DNA of 64,000 nt from Corynebacterium efficiens YS-314 (GTDB lineage: Bacteria; Actinomycetota; Actinomycetes; Mycobacteriales; Mycobacteriaceae), in the NCBI RefSeq assembly GCF_000011305.1, contig NC_004369.1, positions 806,001-870,000 of the forward strand. The letters run 5' to 3'. Made by a program: the position numbers and the translations under genes. Position 1 is the stretch's first letter, and every line of letters starts with the position of its first letter. Below are positions 54,982 to 62,014 of the stretch, one piece after another. A model generated the notes under the pieces. The model was not told the origin of the DNA. It made no database searches and was given only the letters and a program-made list of their open reading frames with translations.

Positions 54982-55017
54982 GGTGGCCCCGACACTGGAG
55001 ACAGTGCCGGGGCCACC
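54982..55017 (+). terminator. Hairpin after the UPF0182 gene
   Basis: GGTGGCCCCG and CACTG on the left pair with CAGTG and CGGGGCCACC on the right around GAGA, with one A/C mismatch. No T-run, but it stands 30 bases after the stop. Confidence 0.6.
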
Positions 55018-55068
55018 GGTCCGTCCGGGGTCGGGACCAGGCGATTTGGTCGTATCTGGGTGGGTCTG

Positions 55069-55074
55069 TATAGT
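55069..55074 (+). promoter_or_regulatory. Probable -10 of the first tRNA-fMet
   Basis: TATAGT lies about 74 bases before the mature tRNA, with TTTGGT at an appropriate distance upstream as a possible -35. Confidence 0.4.
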
Positions 55075-55138
55075 TATTCGATGTTGCCAGGAACACGGGA
55101 AGAGATTCCCCTGACTGTCAACAAGGTGAAATTTAATA

Positions 55139-55226
55139 ACACCGCGTCGCGGGGTGGAGCAGCTCGGTAGCTCGCTGGGCTCATAACCCAGAGGTCGTAG
55201 GTTCGAATCCTGCCCCCGCTACTAAT
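55139..55226. repeat. 88-bp direct repeat containing tRNA-fMet, copy 1
   Basis: Identical in all 88 bases to 55800-55887. The identity starts 9 bases before the tRNA (ACACCGCGT) and ends 5 bases after it (CTAAT); flanks then differ. The copies are 661 bases apart and in the same orientation. Confidence 0.9.
55148..55221 (+). tRNA. Initiator tRNA-fMet (CAT), copy 1
   Basis: 74 bases without encoded CCA. Cloverleaf reads directly: acceptor CGCGGGG, D-arm GAGC..GCTC, anticodon stem and loop TGGGCTCATAACCCA with CAT anticodon, T-loop GGTTCGAATCC. Initiator hallmarks: unpaired first position (C1 opposite T72) and three consecutive G-C pairs in the anticodon stem. A terminator follows at 55230. 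Confidence 0.95.
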
Positions 55227-55229
55227 GAG

Positions 55230-55265
55230 AAATCCTCCGGAACTTCACAGTTCCGGAGGATTTTT
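55230..55265. terminator. Terminator after tRNA-fMet copy 1
   Basis: AAATCCTCCGGAACT (55230-55244) pairs with AGTTCCGGAGGATTT (55249-55263) around TCAC, ending in a T-run. It also lies just beyond the stop of the minus-strand small ORF at 55277 and could serve both. Confidence 0.8.
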
Positions 55266-55276
55266 CGTCTCTCAGC

Positions 55277-55381
55277 CTAGAGGGACAACAGGCCACGGAT
55301 GACACCGAAGACGAGACCGAGGCTGCTGCCGATGATCGGCAGCTGGGAGTAGAAGTTGGCGAAGGTATCAAAGTAGTGCAC
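55277..55381 (-). CDS. 34-residue hydrophobic peptide (candidate small membrane or pore peptide)
   Basis: GTG 55381 with AGGAG five bases upstream. The product starts VHYFDTFANFYSQLP and continues with a helix rich in Ile, Leu, Gly and Val (IGSSLGLVFGVIRGLLSL). About two thirds is hydrophobic with a single Arg near the end. It ends just before the terminator at 55230-55265. It is 54 bases downstream of a second small ORF in the same orientation. No family recognised; the size and paired arrangement recall corynebacterial PorA/PorH-type channel peptides and phenol-soluble modulins, but sequence identity to either was not seen. Expression is unproven. Confidence 0.5.
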   Translation of the reverse strand: MHYFDTFANFYSQLPIIGSSLGLVFGVIRGLLSL

Positions 55382-55435
55382 GGGGGCTCCTGCGGGGATC
55401 TGGTGTGGTGGGTGGGTATTTCAGGGTGGTCCTGT

Positions 55436-55582
55436 TCAGGAGGACAGCCCCAGGGTGGTGAAGGTCGCGGCGACAAAGGGGGCGAGTGCAACAACCCCGA
55501 TGATTGTTTCAAGCCACATCGGGAATGCGAGGATGTTGGCGGTGATGGTGGCGGCGATCTCCTGGACGGCGGTGAAATCCAT
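55436..55582 (-). CDS. 48-residue acidic hydrophobic peptide (candidate small membrane or pore peptide)
   Basis: ATG 55582 with AAAGGA upstream. Begins MDFTAVQEIAATITAN and then has a hydrophobic stretch (ILAFPMWLETIIGVVALAPF and VAATFTTLGL). Three acidic and no basic residues. Probable first gene of a two-gene unit with the 34-residue ORF. A TATGAT -10 lies at 55654-55659 on this strand and a 12-base palindrome GGGAAGCTTCCC at 55622-55633 is in the leader. Short acidic paired peptides occur as mycolate outer-membrane channels in corynebacteria, which prompts the comparison; evidence beyond size and charge is lacking. Confidence 0.5.
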   Translation of the reverse strand: MDFTAVQEIAATITANILAFPMWLETIIGVVALAPFVAATFTTLGLSS

Positions 55583-55653
55583 GAAGGGGATTCCTTTCGA
55601 GGCAGGCGGGGGCGCGGTGTAGGGAAGCTTCCCCGGTGGGTCTGAACGCGAGA

Positions 55654-55673
55654 ATCATAACAGCAACATTGCT
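55654..55673 (-). promoter_or_regulatory. Promoter and palindrome of the small peptide pair
   Basis: Minus strand TATGAT (55654-55659) serves as -10. Immediately upstream, AGCAACATTGCT (55662-55673) is an inverted repeat AGCAA/TTGCT that would overlap the -10/-35 spacer, where a repressor or activator could bind. Confidence 0.4.
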
Positions 55674-55799
55674 ATGGTGTCTCGCTTTTGGTGGCTGGAA
55701 ACGTCTGGTATGGACCCATAATTGGAAGATATCGCCATTTGGTGTACAGTGGTGAGTCGTAGCCGGAAAGTACAATGCCGGTGAAGGTGTTGATAGATG

Positions 55800-55887
55800 A
55801 CACCGCGTCGCGGGGTGGAGCAGCTCGGTAGCTCGCTGGGCTCATAACCCAGAGGTCGTAGGTTCGAATCCTGCCCCCGCTACTAAT
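55800..55887. repeat. 88-bp direct repeat containing tRNA-fMet, copy 2
   Basis: Same 88 bases as 55139-55226. Confidence 0.9.
55809..55882 (+). tRNA. Initiator tRNA-fMet (CAT), copy 2
   Basis: Sequence identical to the copy at 55148-55221, including C1/T72 and the three G-C pairs in the anticodon stem. Followed by its own terminator at 55891. Perfect identity with different flanks implies a recent duplication or gene conversion. Confidence 0.95.
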
Positions 55888-55890
55888 CAC

Positions 55891-55932
55891 AACTCCCCTC
55901 ATCATCGTCACGATGATGGGGGGAGTTTTTCG
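55891..55932 (+). terminator. Terminator after tRNA-fMet copy 2
   Basis: AACTCCCC.CATCATCG (55891-55907) pairs with CGATGATG.GGGGAGTT (55911-55927) around TCA, with one T-G pair, then a T-run. Confidence 0.8.
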
Positions 55933-56096
55933 TCGTTTAGCACCTGGGGACCCGTCACGACGAACCAGGCATCCTTACCGCTCTGCCTATGGTCGGGTGA
56001 TGGTGCCGCATATCCGCCGACGGCGGGGACGCCACGCCATTTTAAGATATGACTAATAACACTGATAGATATGTAGCGGGAAGTAAGTTACACCTC

Positions 56097-56102
56097 TACA
56101 TT
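56097..56102 (+). promoter_or_regulatory. -10 hexamer of the transcarboxylase operon
   Basis: TACATT lies 7 bases before ATG 56110. No ribosome-binding site precedes that ATG, so a leaderless transcript is likely. Confidence 0.5.
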
Positions 56103-56109
56103 TGAGTGT

Positions 56110-57609
56110 ATGAGCCCACGAAAAATTGGTGTAACCGAAGTTGCTCTGCGCGATGCGCACCAGAGCCTGATGGCAACCCGCATGGCGATGGAGGACATGA
56201 TCGGCGCATGCGAGGATATTGACAATGCCGGCTTCTGGAGTGTGGAGTGCTGGGGTGGTGCCACCTTCGATGCCTGCATCCGTTTCCTCAATGAGGATCC
56301 CTGGGAGCGCCTGCGCACCTTCCGGAAGCTGATGCCCAACTCCCAGTTGCAGATGCTGCTGCGCGGACAGAACCTCCTCGGTTACCGCCACTACGAGGAC
56401 ATGGTGGTGGACAAGTTCGTGGAGAAATCCAAGGAAAACGGCATGGACATCTTCCGCGTCTTCGACGCCCTGAACGATCCCCGCAACCTCGAACACGCCA
56501 TGAAGGCCGTGAAGAAGGTCGATGGTCATGCCCAGGGCACCATCTGCTACACCATCTCCCCGCTGCATGATGTGGACGGTTACATCCAGCAGGCCGGACG
56601 CCTGCTGGACATGGGTGCCGATTCCATCGCCCTGAAGGACATGGCAGCCCTGCTCAAACCCCAGCCGGCCTTCGATATCATCCGTGGCATCAAGGAAACC
56701 TACGGCGAGGACACCCAGATCAACGTCCACGCGCACTCCACCACCGGCGTCACCATGGTCACCCTGCAGAAAGCCATCGAAGCCGGAGCCGACGTGGTCG
56801 ACACCGCGATCTCCTCAATGTCACTGGGGCCGGGACACAACCCGACCGAGGCGCTCGTCGAGATGCTCGAAGGTACCGACTATGACACCGGTCTGGACAT
56901 GGACCGCCTGCTCAACATCCGTGACCACTTCAAGGCGGTACGCCCGAAGTACGCAGAGTTCGAATCCAAGACCCTCATCAACACCAACATCTTCCAGTCC
57001 CAGATCCCCGGTGGCATGCTCTCCAACATGGAGGGCCAGCTCCGTGCGCAGGGCGCTGAGGACCGGATGGAGGAGGTCATGCAGGAGGTGCCCCTGGTGC
57101 GCAAGGACGCCGGGTACCCACCGCTGGTCACCCCCTCCTCCCAGATCGTGGGCACCCAGGCCGTGTTCAACGTCCTCATGGGCCGTTACAAGGTCATGAC
57201 CGCGGAATTCGCCGATCTCATGCTCGGTTATTACGGCGAATGCATCGGGGAACGCAACCCCGAGCTGATCAAGGTGGCCGAACAGCAGGCGAAGAAAGAA
57301 CCCATCACCGTCCGCCCAGCTGACCTGCTGGAGCCGGAGTGGGATGACCTGCGCACCCAGGCCGAGGGGCTCGAAGGTTTCGACGGATCCGATGAGGACG
57401 TGCTCACCAACGCACTGTTCCCCGGTGTCGCGCCGGGATTCTTCGCCACCCGACATGAGGGACCGAAGAATGTGGGCAAGACCGCCGAACAGCTGGAGAA
57501 GGAAAAAGCCGCGGCGAAGGGACAGGAAAATGCCCTGCGCGAGCCCATCACATACAAGGTCACCGTCGGTGGCCGCAGCCAGATCGTCAAGGTAGAGCCG
57601 GGAGAATAA
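56110..57609 (+). CDS. Transcarboxylase 5S subunit (biotin-dependent carboxyltransferase, pyruvate/oxaloacetate)
   Basis: 499 residues. TIM-barrel carboxyltransferase that moves CO2 between biotin and pyruvate to give oxaloacetate. It strongly resembles the Propionibacterium 5S protein: metal-binding Asp15 in LRDAHQS, His207 and His209 in INVHAHSTTG, and the carboxylated Lys176 in ALKDMAALL, all offset by 8 from the numbering I recall for the Propionibacterium enzyme. The C-terminal conserved carboxylase domain includes PGGMLSNMEGQLR and a terminal beta-strand segment TYKVTVGG. First gene of a four-gene operon; the 12S gene follows after 6 bases. Confidence 0.92.
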   Translation: MSPRKIGVTEVALRDAHQSLMATRMAMEDMIGACEDIDNAGFWSVECWGGATFDACIRFLNEDPWERLRTFRKLMPNSQLQMLLRGQNLLGYRHYEDMVVDKFVEKSKENGMDIFRVFDALNDPRNLEHAMKAVKKVDGHAQGTICYTISPLHDVDGYIQQAGRLLDMGADSIALKDMAALLKPQPAFDIIRGIKETYGEDTQINVHAHSTTGVTMVTLQKAIEAGADVVDTAISSMSLGPGHNPTEALVEMLEGTDYDTGLDMDRLLNIRDHFKAVRPKYAEFESKTLINTNIFQSQIPGGMLSNMEGQLRAQGAEDRMEEVMQEVPLVRKDAGYPPLVTPSSQIVGTQAVFNVLMGRYKVMTAEFADLMLGYYGECIGERNPELIKVAEQQAKKEPITVRPADLLEPEWDDLRTQAEGLEGFDGSDEDVLTNALFPGVAPGFFATRHEGPKNVGKTAEQLEKEKAAAKGQENALREPITYKVTVGGRSQIVKVEPGE

Positions 57610-57615
57610 GAACAG

Positions 57616-59175
57616 ATGGCTAGCAAGGAAAAAACCATGCAGGAGCGCCTTGAGGTGCTGGCTGCGGAACGTGAACGCGTCAGCCTCGGCGGGGGACAGG
57701 CCAAGATCGACAAACAGCACGACAAGGGCCGACTGACCGCCCGCGAGCGGGTGGCACAACTGGTGGATGAGGGCACCTTCCGGGAGACCGGGATGTTCGC
57801 CACCCACCGCACCACCCACTTCGGCATGGACAAGGTTGATGCCCCGGCAGACGGCGTGGTCACCGGCACCGGTGCCGTGTTTTCGCGCCCGGTGCACATC
57901 GCCAGCCAGGACTTCACCGTCATGGGTGGCTCCGCCGGTGAGAAACAGTCCGAGAAGGTCGCGGCCATGATGGAGGCCTCCGCCACCACCGGCACCCCGT
58001 TCGTGTTCATCAATGATTCCGGTGGCGCCCGCGTCCAGGAGGGTATTGATTCCCTCTCCGGATACGGCAAGGTGTTCTACCACAATGTGCTGCTCTCCGG
58101 TCTGGTGCCGCAGATCTCCATCATCGCCGGCCCCTGCGCCGGTGGCGCAGCCTACTCCCCGGCACTGACCGACTTCATCATCCAGGTCCGTGGGGCCCAG
58201 ATGTTCATCACTGGACCCGGTGTGATCAAATCCGTGACCGGTGAGGATGTCACCTCCGAACAGCTCGGTGGCGTGGATGCTCACATGGCCAAGGCCGGCA
58301 ACATCCACTTCGAGGCAGACAACGATGAGCAGGCCATCCTCATCGCACAGAAGCTCCTGAGCTTCCTGCCCCAGAACAACACCGAGGAACCACCGGTGGT
58401 CAACCCCGACCCGGTCGTGGAACCCGACCCCGGCCTGCGCGATATCGTCCCGGTGGACGGCAAAAAGGGCTACGACGTGCGCGAGATCATCGCCCGCATC
58501 GTCGACAACGCCGACTTCCTGGAGGTCCAGGAGGGATTCGCCCGTAATATCGTCATCGGGTTCGGCCGCGTTGTCGGTCACACCGTCGGCATCGTGGCCA
58601 ACCAGCCGCAGGTGATGTCCGGTGTCCTGGACATCGACTCCTCCGACAAGGCCAGTGCCTTCATCCGCTTCTGTAATGCCTTCAACATTCCCCTGGTCAC
58701 CCTCGTGGACGTGCCGGGCTTCATGCCGGGTGTGGCACAGGAACATGGCGGCATCATCCGTCACGGCGCGAAGATGCTCTATGCCTACTCCGCCGCCACC
58801 GTCCCGAAGATCACCGTGGTGCTGCGCAAATCCTATGGTGGTGCACACCTGGCGATGTGTTCGAAGGATCTCGGCGCCGACCGTGTGTTCGCCTGGCCGA
58901 CAGCGGAGATCGCTGTCATGGGTGCCGACGGAGCCGTCAATGTGGTCTTCCGGCGCGAGATCGCCGAGGCCGAGGACCAGGAGACCCGCCGTGAGGAACT
59001 GATCCAGGAGTACAAGGACACCTTCTCCTCACCGTTCATGGCCGCCTCCCGCGGACTGGTGGATGACATCATCGACCCGGCGGAGACCCGCCTCCAGATC
59101 GCCGACGCACTCATGGTGCTGGCCAATAAACGAACCCACAGGCCACACAAGAAACACGGTCTGGGACCGACATAA
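57616..59175 (+). CDS. Transcarboxylase 12S subunit (methylmalonyl-CoA/propionyl-CoA carboxyltransferase)
   Basis: 519 residues. Crotonase-fold carboxyltransferase: N-half motif GGSAGEKQSEKV and NDSGGARVQEGI with oxyanion glycines, then AGPCAGGAAYSPALTDF; C-half has VDVPGFMPGVAQEHGGIIRHGAKMLYAY (quoted in parts elsewhere) and RKSYGGAHLAM. Transfers CO2 from methylmalonyl-CoA to biotin. Similar to acyl-CoA carboxylase beta subunits, but the operon with a 5S homologue and without a biotin carboxylase marks it as transcarboxylase rather than carboxylase. Six bases after the 5S stop. Confidence 0.92.
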   Translation: MASKEKTMQERLEVLAAERERVSLGGGQAKIDKQHDKGRLTARERVAQLVDEGTFRETGMFATHRTTHFGMDKVDAPADGVVTGTGAVFSRPVHIASQDFTVMGGSAGEKQSEKVAAMMEASATTGTPFVFINDSGGARVQEGIDSLSGYGKVFYHNVLLSGLVPQISIIAGPCAGGAAYSPALTDFIIQVRGAQMFITGPGVIKSVTGEDVTSEQLGGVDAHMAKAGNIHFEADNDEQAILIAQKLLSFLPQNNTEEPPVVNPDPVVEPDPGLRDIVPVDGKKGYDVREIIARIVDNADFLEVQEGFARNIVIGFGRVVGHTVGIVANQPQVMSGVLDIDSSDKASAFIRFCNAFNIPLVTLVDVPGFMPGVAQEHGGIIRHGAKMLYAYSAATVPKITVVLRKSYGGAHLAMCSKDLGADRVFAWPTAEIAVMGADGAVNVVFRREIAEAEDQETRREELIQEYKDTFSSPFMAASRGLVDDIIDPAETRLQIADALMVLANKRTHRPHKKHGLGPT

Positions 59176-59187
59176 GGACTGGTCGAT

Positions 59188-59439
59188 ATGGAACAACATC
59201 AGTTGGAAGAACTCGTCGAGAAGCTCTCGATGCGACTCGACACCGTGGAGGCGGAGCTCCGGGAGCTCCGCGCCCGCTCCGATGCCGACATCCCGGAGGA
59301 TATCCTCATGGCGATTTCCGCGGCGGTGTCTGCTTATCTCGGCAACCGCGGCAAGGTCAAGGCCGTTCGCCTCAGCCGCCACCGCACCTGGGCGGCACAG
59401 GGCCGACAGCGCGTCCAAGACCACTCCAAACTTCTCTAA
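59188..59439 (+). CDS. Small accessory protein of the transcarboxylase operon
   Basis: 83 residues between the 12S and 1.3S genes. N-terminal 30 residues look like a coiled coil (EELVEKLSMRLDTVEAELRE), then EDILMAISAAVSAYLGNRGK, a conserved block in small proteins encoded beside decarboxylase and carboxylase subunits. The tail is basic (SRHRTWAAQGRQRVQ). It has no biotin site or membrane segment. I infer an assembly or stabilising role for the complex, because a similar small ORF occupies the same place in propionibacterial operons as I recall; function is not established. Confidence 0.75.
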   Translation: MEQHQLEELVEKLSMRLDTVEAELRELRARSDADIPEDILMAISAAVSAYLGNRGKVKAVRLSRHRTWAAQGRQRVQDHSKLL

Positions 59440-59456
59440 AGGGGCCGTGAAAACCA

Positions 59457-59819
59457 ATGAAACTCAACGTAACCGTCAACGGAATCACCTACAACGTCGA
59501 AGTCGAGGTGGAGGAGGAGCAGAGGCAGCTCGGCCCGATCATCATCGGTTCGGCGCGCACAAACACCCCCGCTGCCCCCACCACCGCCTCCATCCAGGGT
59601 GTCGCCGCCAACGCGGTGGTCGCACCCCTGGCCGGATCGGTGTTTAAGATCCTCGTGGCAGAGGGCGACACCATCGAGGCAGGTCAGGTGCTTCTCGTCC
59701 TTGAGGCGATGAAGATGGAAACCGAGATCACCGCGCCATCCGCAGGTGTGGTCGGGGCCATCAACGTCAAGGAGGGGGAGGCCGTCCAGGGCGGCCAGTC
59801 GCTCATCGAGATCGATTAG
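59457..59819 (+). CDS. Transcarboxylase 1.3S biotin carboxyl carrier subunit
   Basis: 120 residues. Starts [18 protein letters not shown], as do 1.3S proteins; a linker of small residues precedes the biotinyl domain. The biotin-accepting Lys86 lies in the EAMKMETE motif, and the lipoyl-like hammerhead is complete ([19 protein letters not shown] to [11 protein letters not shown]). Carries CO2 between the 12S and 5S active sites and links them in the complex. Last gene of the operon, followed by a terminator. Confidence 0.93.
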   Translation: MKLNVTVNGITYNVEVEVEEEQRQLGPIIIGSARTNTPAAPTTASIQGVAANAVVAPLAGSVFKILVAEGDTIEAGQVLLVLEAMKMETEITAPSAGVVGAINVKEGEAVQGGQSLIEID

Positions 59820-59876
59820 CTGGTCTGCTCATCGACGATTGGGCCACACTTCGCGTTTACCCGCCGAAAAACACCC

Positions 59877-59912
59877 CGGGCGTGGCAATATATATGCCAC
59901 CGCCCGTTTTTT
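59877..59912 (+). terminator. Terminator of the transcarboxylase operon
   Basis: CGGGC-GTGGCA pairs with TGCCAC-C-GCCCG (one bulge) around an ATATATA loop, then six T residues. Confidence 0.85.
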
Positions 59913-59939
59913 CGTTGTGAAAGTGAACTCAAGATACAC

Positions 59940-61115
59940 ATGCGCCTCCCGGTTTCACGCCGTACCGTTGTAACGACCTCCATTCTGGCAGCCGGGGTGA
60001 CCCTGTTGGCGCCGTCAACGCAGGCAACACCCATCACCGAACCGACCCCCCAGCCGGTGATCGAACAGAGCACCGTGGCTGCGCGGTGGGTGGACACCGC
60101 AGGTGTGGTGGATCAGGCCAATGCCGCACTTTCGCCCCTGGGTATCACGCTGGATCGCACGGTGGCCGAGCAGTTCGACACCACCGCCAACGCGCACATC
60201 GATGCGGGTATCAGCGCAGGGATCACCGCCGGGGTCCTGCCTGCCGACGCACAGACCGCCACCCCGTACACCACCGCCGCGGACCAGACAGTGCAGGCAC
60301 CCGCGTCCCCCCAGACCGTCATCGTCGAGACACCCCTGCTGGCACCCGCGGGAGCACAGGTCCGCCCACCGCTGCCCAACTACACCGTGCGCACGGACAT
60401 CCCCGCGCAGGTCATGGCACTGGCCCCGGGTGAGGTGCTACACCGCGTGCCGGGATCCTGGTTCAACCAGCCGGCCGTCCCGGTGGAATCCCGGGTGGCC
60501 GAGGAGCAGGGCAGGTCACTCTTCGGACCGGGGACACCGATCTATCTCGGTCAGAACTCCATGTGCACCCTCGCGGTCACCGGTGTGGATGCGGATGGGC
60601 GCAAGATCGGTATCACCGCCGGTCACTGCGGTGATGTCGGTGATGCGGTGCGATCCGCCGATTCCTTCTGGGTGGGGGAGGCCGGCACGATTGTCGCCGA
60701 CGGGTCCAATGACGATTATTCCGTCATCGAGTTCGGATCCAACGCCGAGATCTCCAACTCCTACAACGGGGTGACGGTCAACGGCATCGGCGGGCAGACC
60801 TCCAACCTGCAGGAGGTGTGCAAAACGGGTGTGGCCACCGGATTCACCTGTGGCCTGGTGTGGACCGCGGATGAACGCCTGACCATGTCGCAGCTGTGCG
60901 CCATGCAGGGTGATTCCGGGGCGCCGGTGATCGCGAACGGTCGGGTCGTGGGGTTGATCTCCGGTGGTGTCGTCCCGAATCACGATCTGTCCTGCCGCAC
61001 CCCGATCCAGGGCCCGCTGCACATGCCGTCCCTGTCGGTGAACATGGACCGCATCATCTCCGAGATGGACGCCAGTGGTGGTCCGGGCCGCGGGTTCACC
61101 CTCGCCGGACAGTAA
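59940..61115 (+). CDS. Secreted trypsin-like (S1) serine protease
   Basis: 391 residues. Signal peptide with twin Arg after a short basic start (RLPVSRRTVVTTSILAAGVTLL) and a probable cleavage after STQA near 29. A propeptide or linker of about 160 residues follows, then a chymotrypsin-fold domain: His229 in TAGHC, Asp259 in NDDYSVIEF and Ser326 in GDSGAP. Cysteine pairs flank the His and the Ser. The arginine pair could direct Tat or Sec export. ATG has no clear ribosome-binding site. It probably acts outside the cell or in the periplasm-like space. Substrate unknown. It starts 28 bases after the terminator of the previous operon. Confidence 0.88.
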   Translation: MRLPVSRRTVVTTSILAAGVTLLAPSTQATPITEPTPQPVIEQSTVAARWVDTAGVVDQANAALSPLGITLDRTVAEQFDTTANAHIDAGISAGITAGVLPADAQTATPYTTAADQTVQAPASPQTVIVETPLLAPAGAQVRPPLPNYTVRTDIPAQVMALAPGEVLHRVPGSWFNQPAVPVESRVAEEQGRSLFGPGTPIYLGQNSMCTLAVTGVDADGRKIGITAGHCGDVGDAVRSADSFWVGEAGTIVADGSNDDYSVIEFGSNAEISNSYNGVTVNGIGGQTSNLQEVCKTGVATGFTCGLVWTADERLTMSQLCAMQGDSGAPVIANGRVVGLISGGVVPNHDLSCRTPIQGPLHMPSLSVNMDRIISEMDASGGPGRGFTLAGQ

Positions 61116-61122
61116 CAATGAA

Positions 61123-61210
61123 TTAACCCAGAGATCCTGTCTCCAGAAAGCAACAGTGATCTCTGGGTTAAGCAGAGTGCTTTCTGGGAACAGGATCTCT
61201 GGGTTAAGCA
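61123..61210. repeat. Nested inverted and direct repeats between convergent genes
   Basis: The 18 bases at 61123-61140 (TTAACCCAGAGATCCTGT) are the exact reverse complement of 61190-61207. Inside, CCAGAAAGCA (61143-61152) pairs with TGCTTTCTGG (61178-61187). In addition GATCTCTGGGTTAAGCAG occurs at 61158-61175 and again at 61193-61210, so the left arm can pair with either copy. No T-run; it could be a terminator, an RNA switch or a small mobile-repeat remnant. Confidence 0.85.
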
Positions 61211-61222
61211 GGGGGAGCGTGG

Positions 61223-62008
61223 TTAGCCCCGCAGGCGCTTCAGCACCTCATCGTGAAGTGCGCCGTTGGTGGCCACAGCGTCGCCGCCGTGGGGGCCGTC
61301 CTCCCCGGCCAGGGAGCTGAACCGCCCGCCGGCCTCGGTGACCAGGATGGACAGGGGAGCAAGATCCCAGAGGGAGACCTCGGGTTCAGCGGCGATGTCC
61401 ACGGCACCCTCTGCGACCAGGCAGTAGGAGAAGAAATCACCGTATCCGCGCAGGCGCCAGGTGTCGTCTGAGAGTTCGATGAAGTTCTTGCGCAGGTCAC
61501 GGGCCTTCCAACCCTCCAGGGAGGAGAAGGAGACCGACGCATCCGCAAGCTTGGTCACGGAGGACACACACAGTTTGCGGGGGGAGCTGCCGTTGAAGGT
61601 CCGCCACGCACCGGATCCTTCGGAGGCCCACCAGCGGCGGGCGAGTGCCGGGGCGGAGATGACACCGGCGACGGGGCGGCCGTCGTCAAGCAGGGCGATG
61701 AGGGTGGCCCACACGGGAACACCGCGGACGAAGTTCTTGGTGCCGTCGATGGGGTCGATGACCCACTGGCGTCCGGTTAATTCCGTCTCGCCGCCGAATT
61801 CCTCACCGAGGATGGCGTCGGAGGGGCGCGCGGTGGCGAGTTTCTCGCGCAGCGCGGTTTCCACGGCCAGGTCGGCGTCGCTGACCGGGGTCATGTCCGG
61901 CTTGGAGGAGACATCTAAATCGGTGGCCTCGAAACGGTCGAGGGTGATGGAATCGGCCAGTTCAGCCAGTTCGAGGGCGAGGGCTAAATCGTCTGCGTAG
62001 TTGCTCAT
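61223..62008 (-). CDS. hisN: Histidinol-phosphate phosphatase HisN (inositol monophosphatase family)
   Basis: 261 residues. IMPase fold with metal motifs [14 protein letters not shown] and the C-terminal [15 protein letters not shown]. In C. glutamicum the orthologue at this locus (cg0910) encodes the histidinol-phosphate phosphatase, the step that was long missing from the his operon; the symbol is by synteny. A related IMPase gene lies 6 bases upstream in the same orientation, so the two are probably one unit. It is convergent with the protease gene across the repeat element. Confidence 0.88.
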   Translation of the reverse strand: MSNYADDLALALELAELADSITLDRFEATDLDVSSKPDMTPVSDADLAVETALREKLATARPSDAILGEEFGGETELTGRQWVIDPIDGTKNFVRGVPVWATLIALLDDGRPVAGVISAPALARRWWASEGSGAWRTFNGSSPRKLCVSSVTKLADASVSFSSLEGWKARDLRKNFIELSDDTWRLRGYGDFFSYCLVAEGAVDIAAEPEVSLWDLAPLSILVTEAGGRFSSLAGEDGPHGGDAVATNGALHDEVLKRLRG

Positions 62009-62014
62009 GGGAAC

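Noticed and set aside
56821..58848. A 675-codon open frame opposite the 5S and 12S genes
   Set aside because: Spans two sense genes and the gap between them on the opposite strand; it follows the codon bias of the sense genes and has no independent support.
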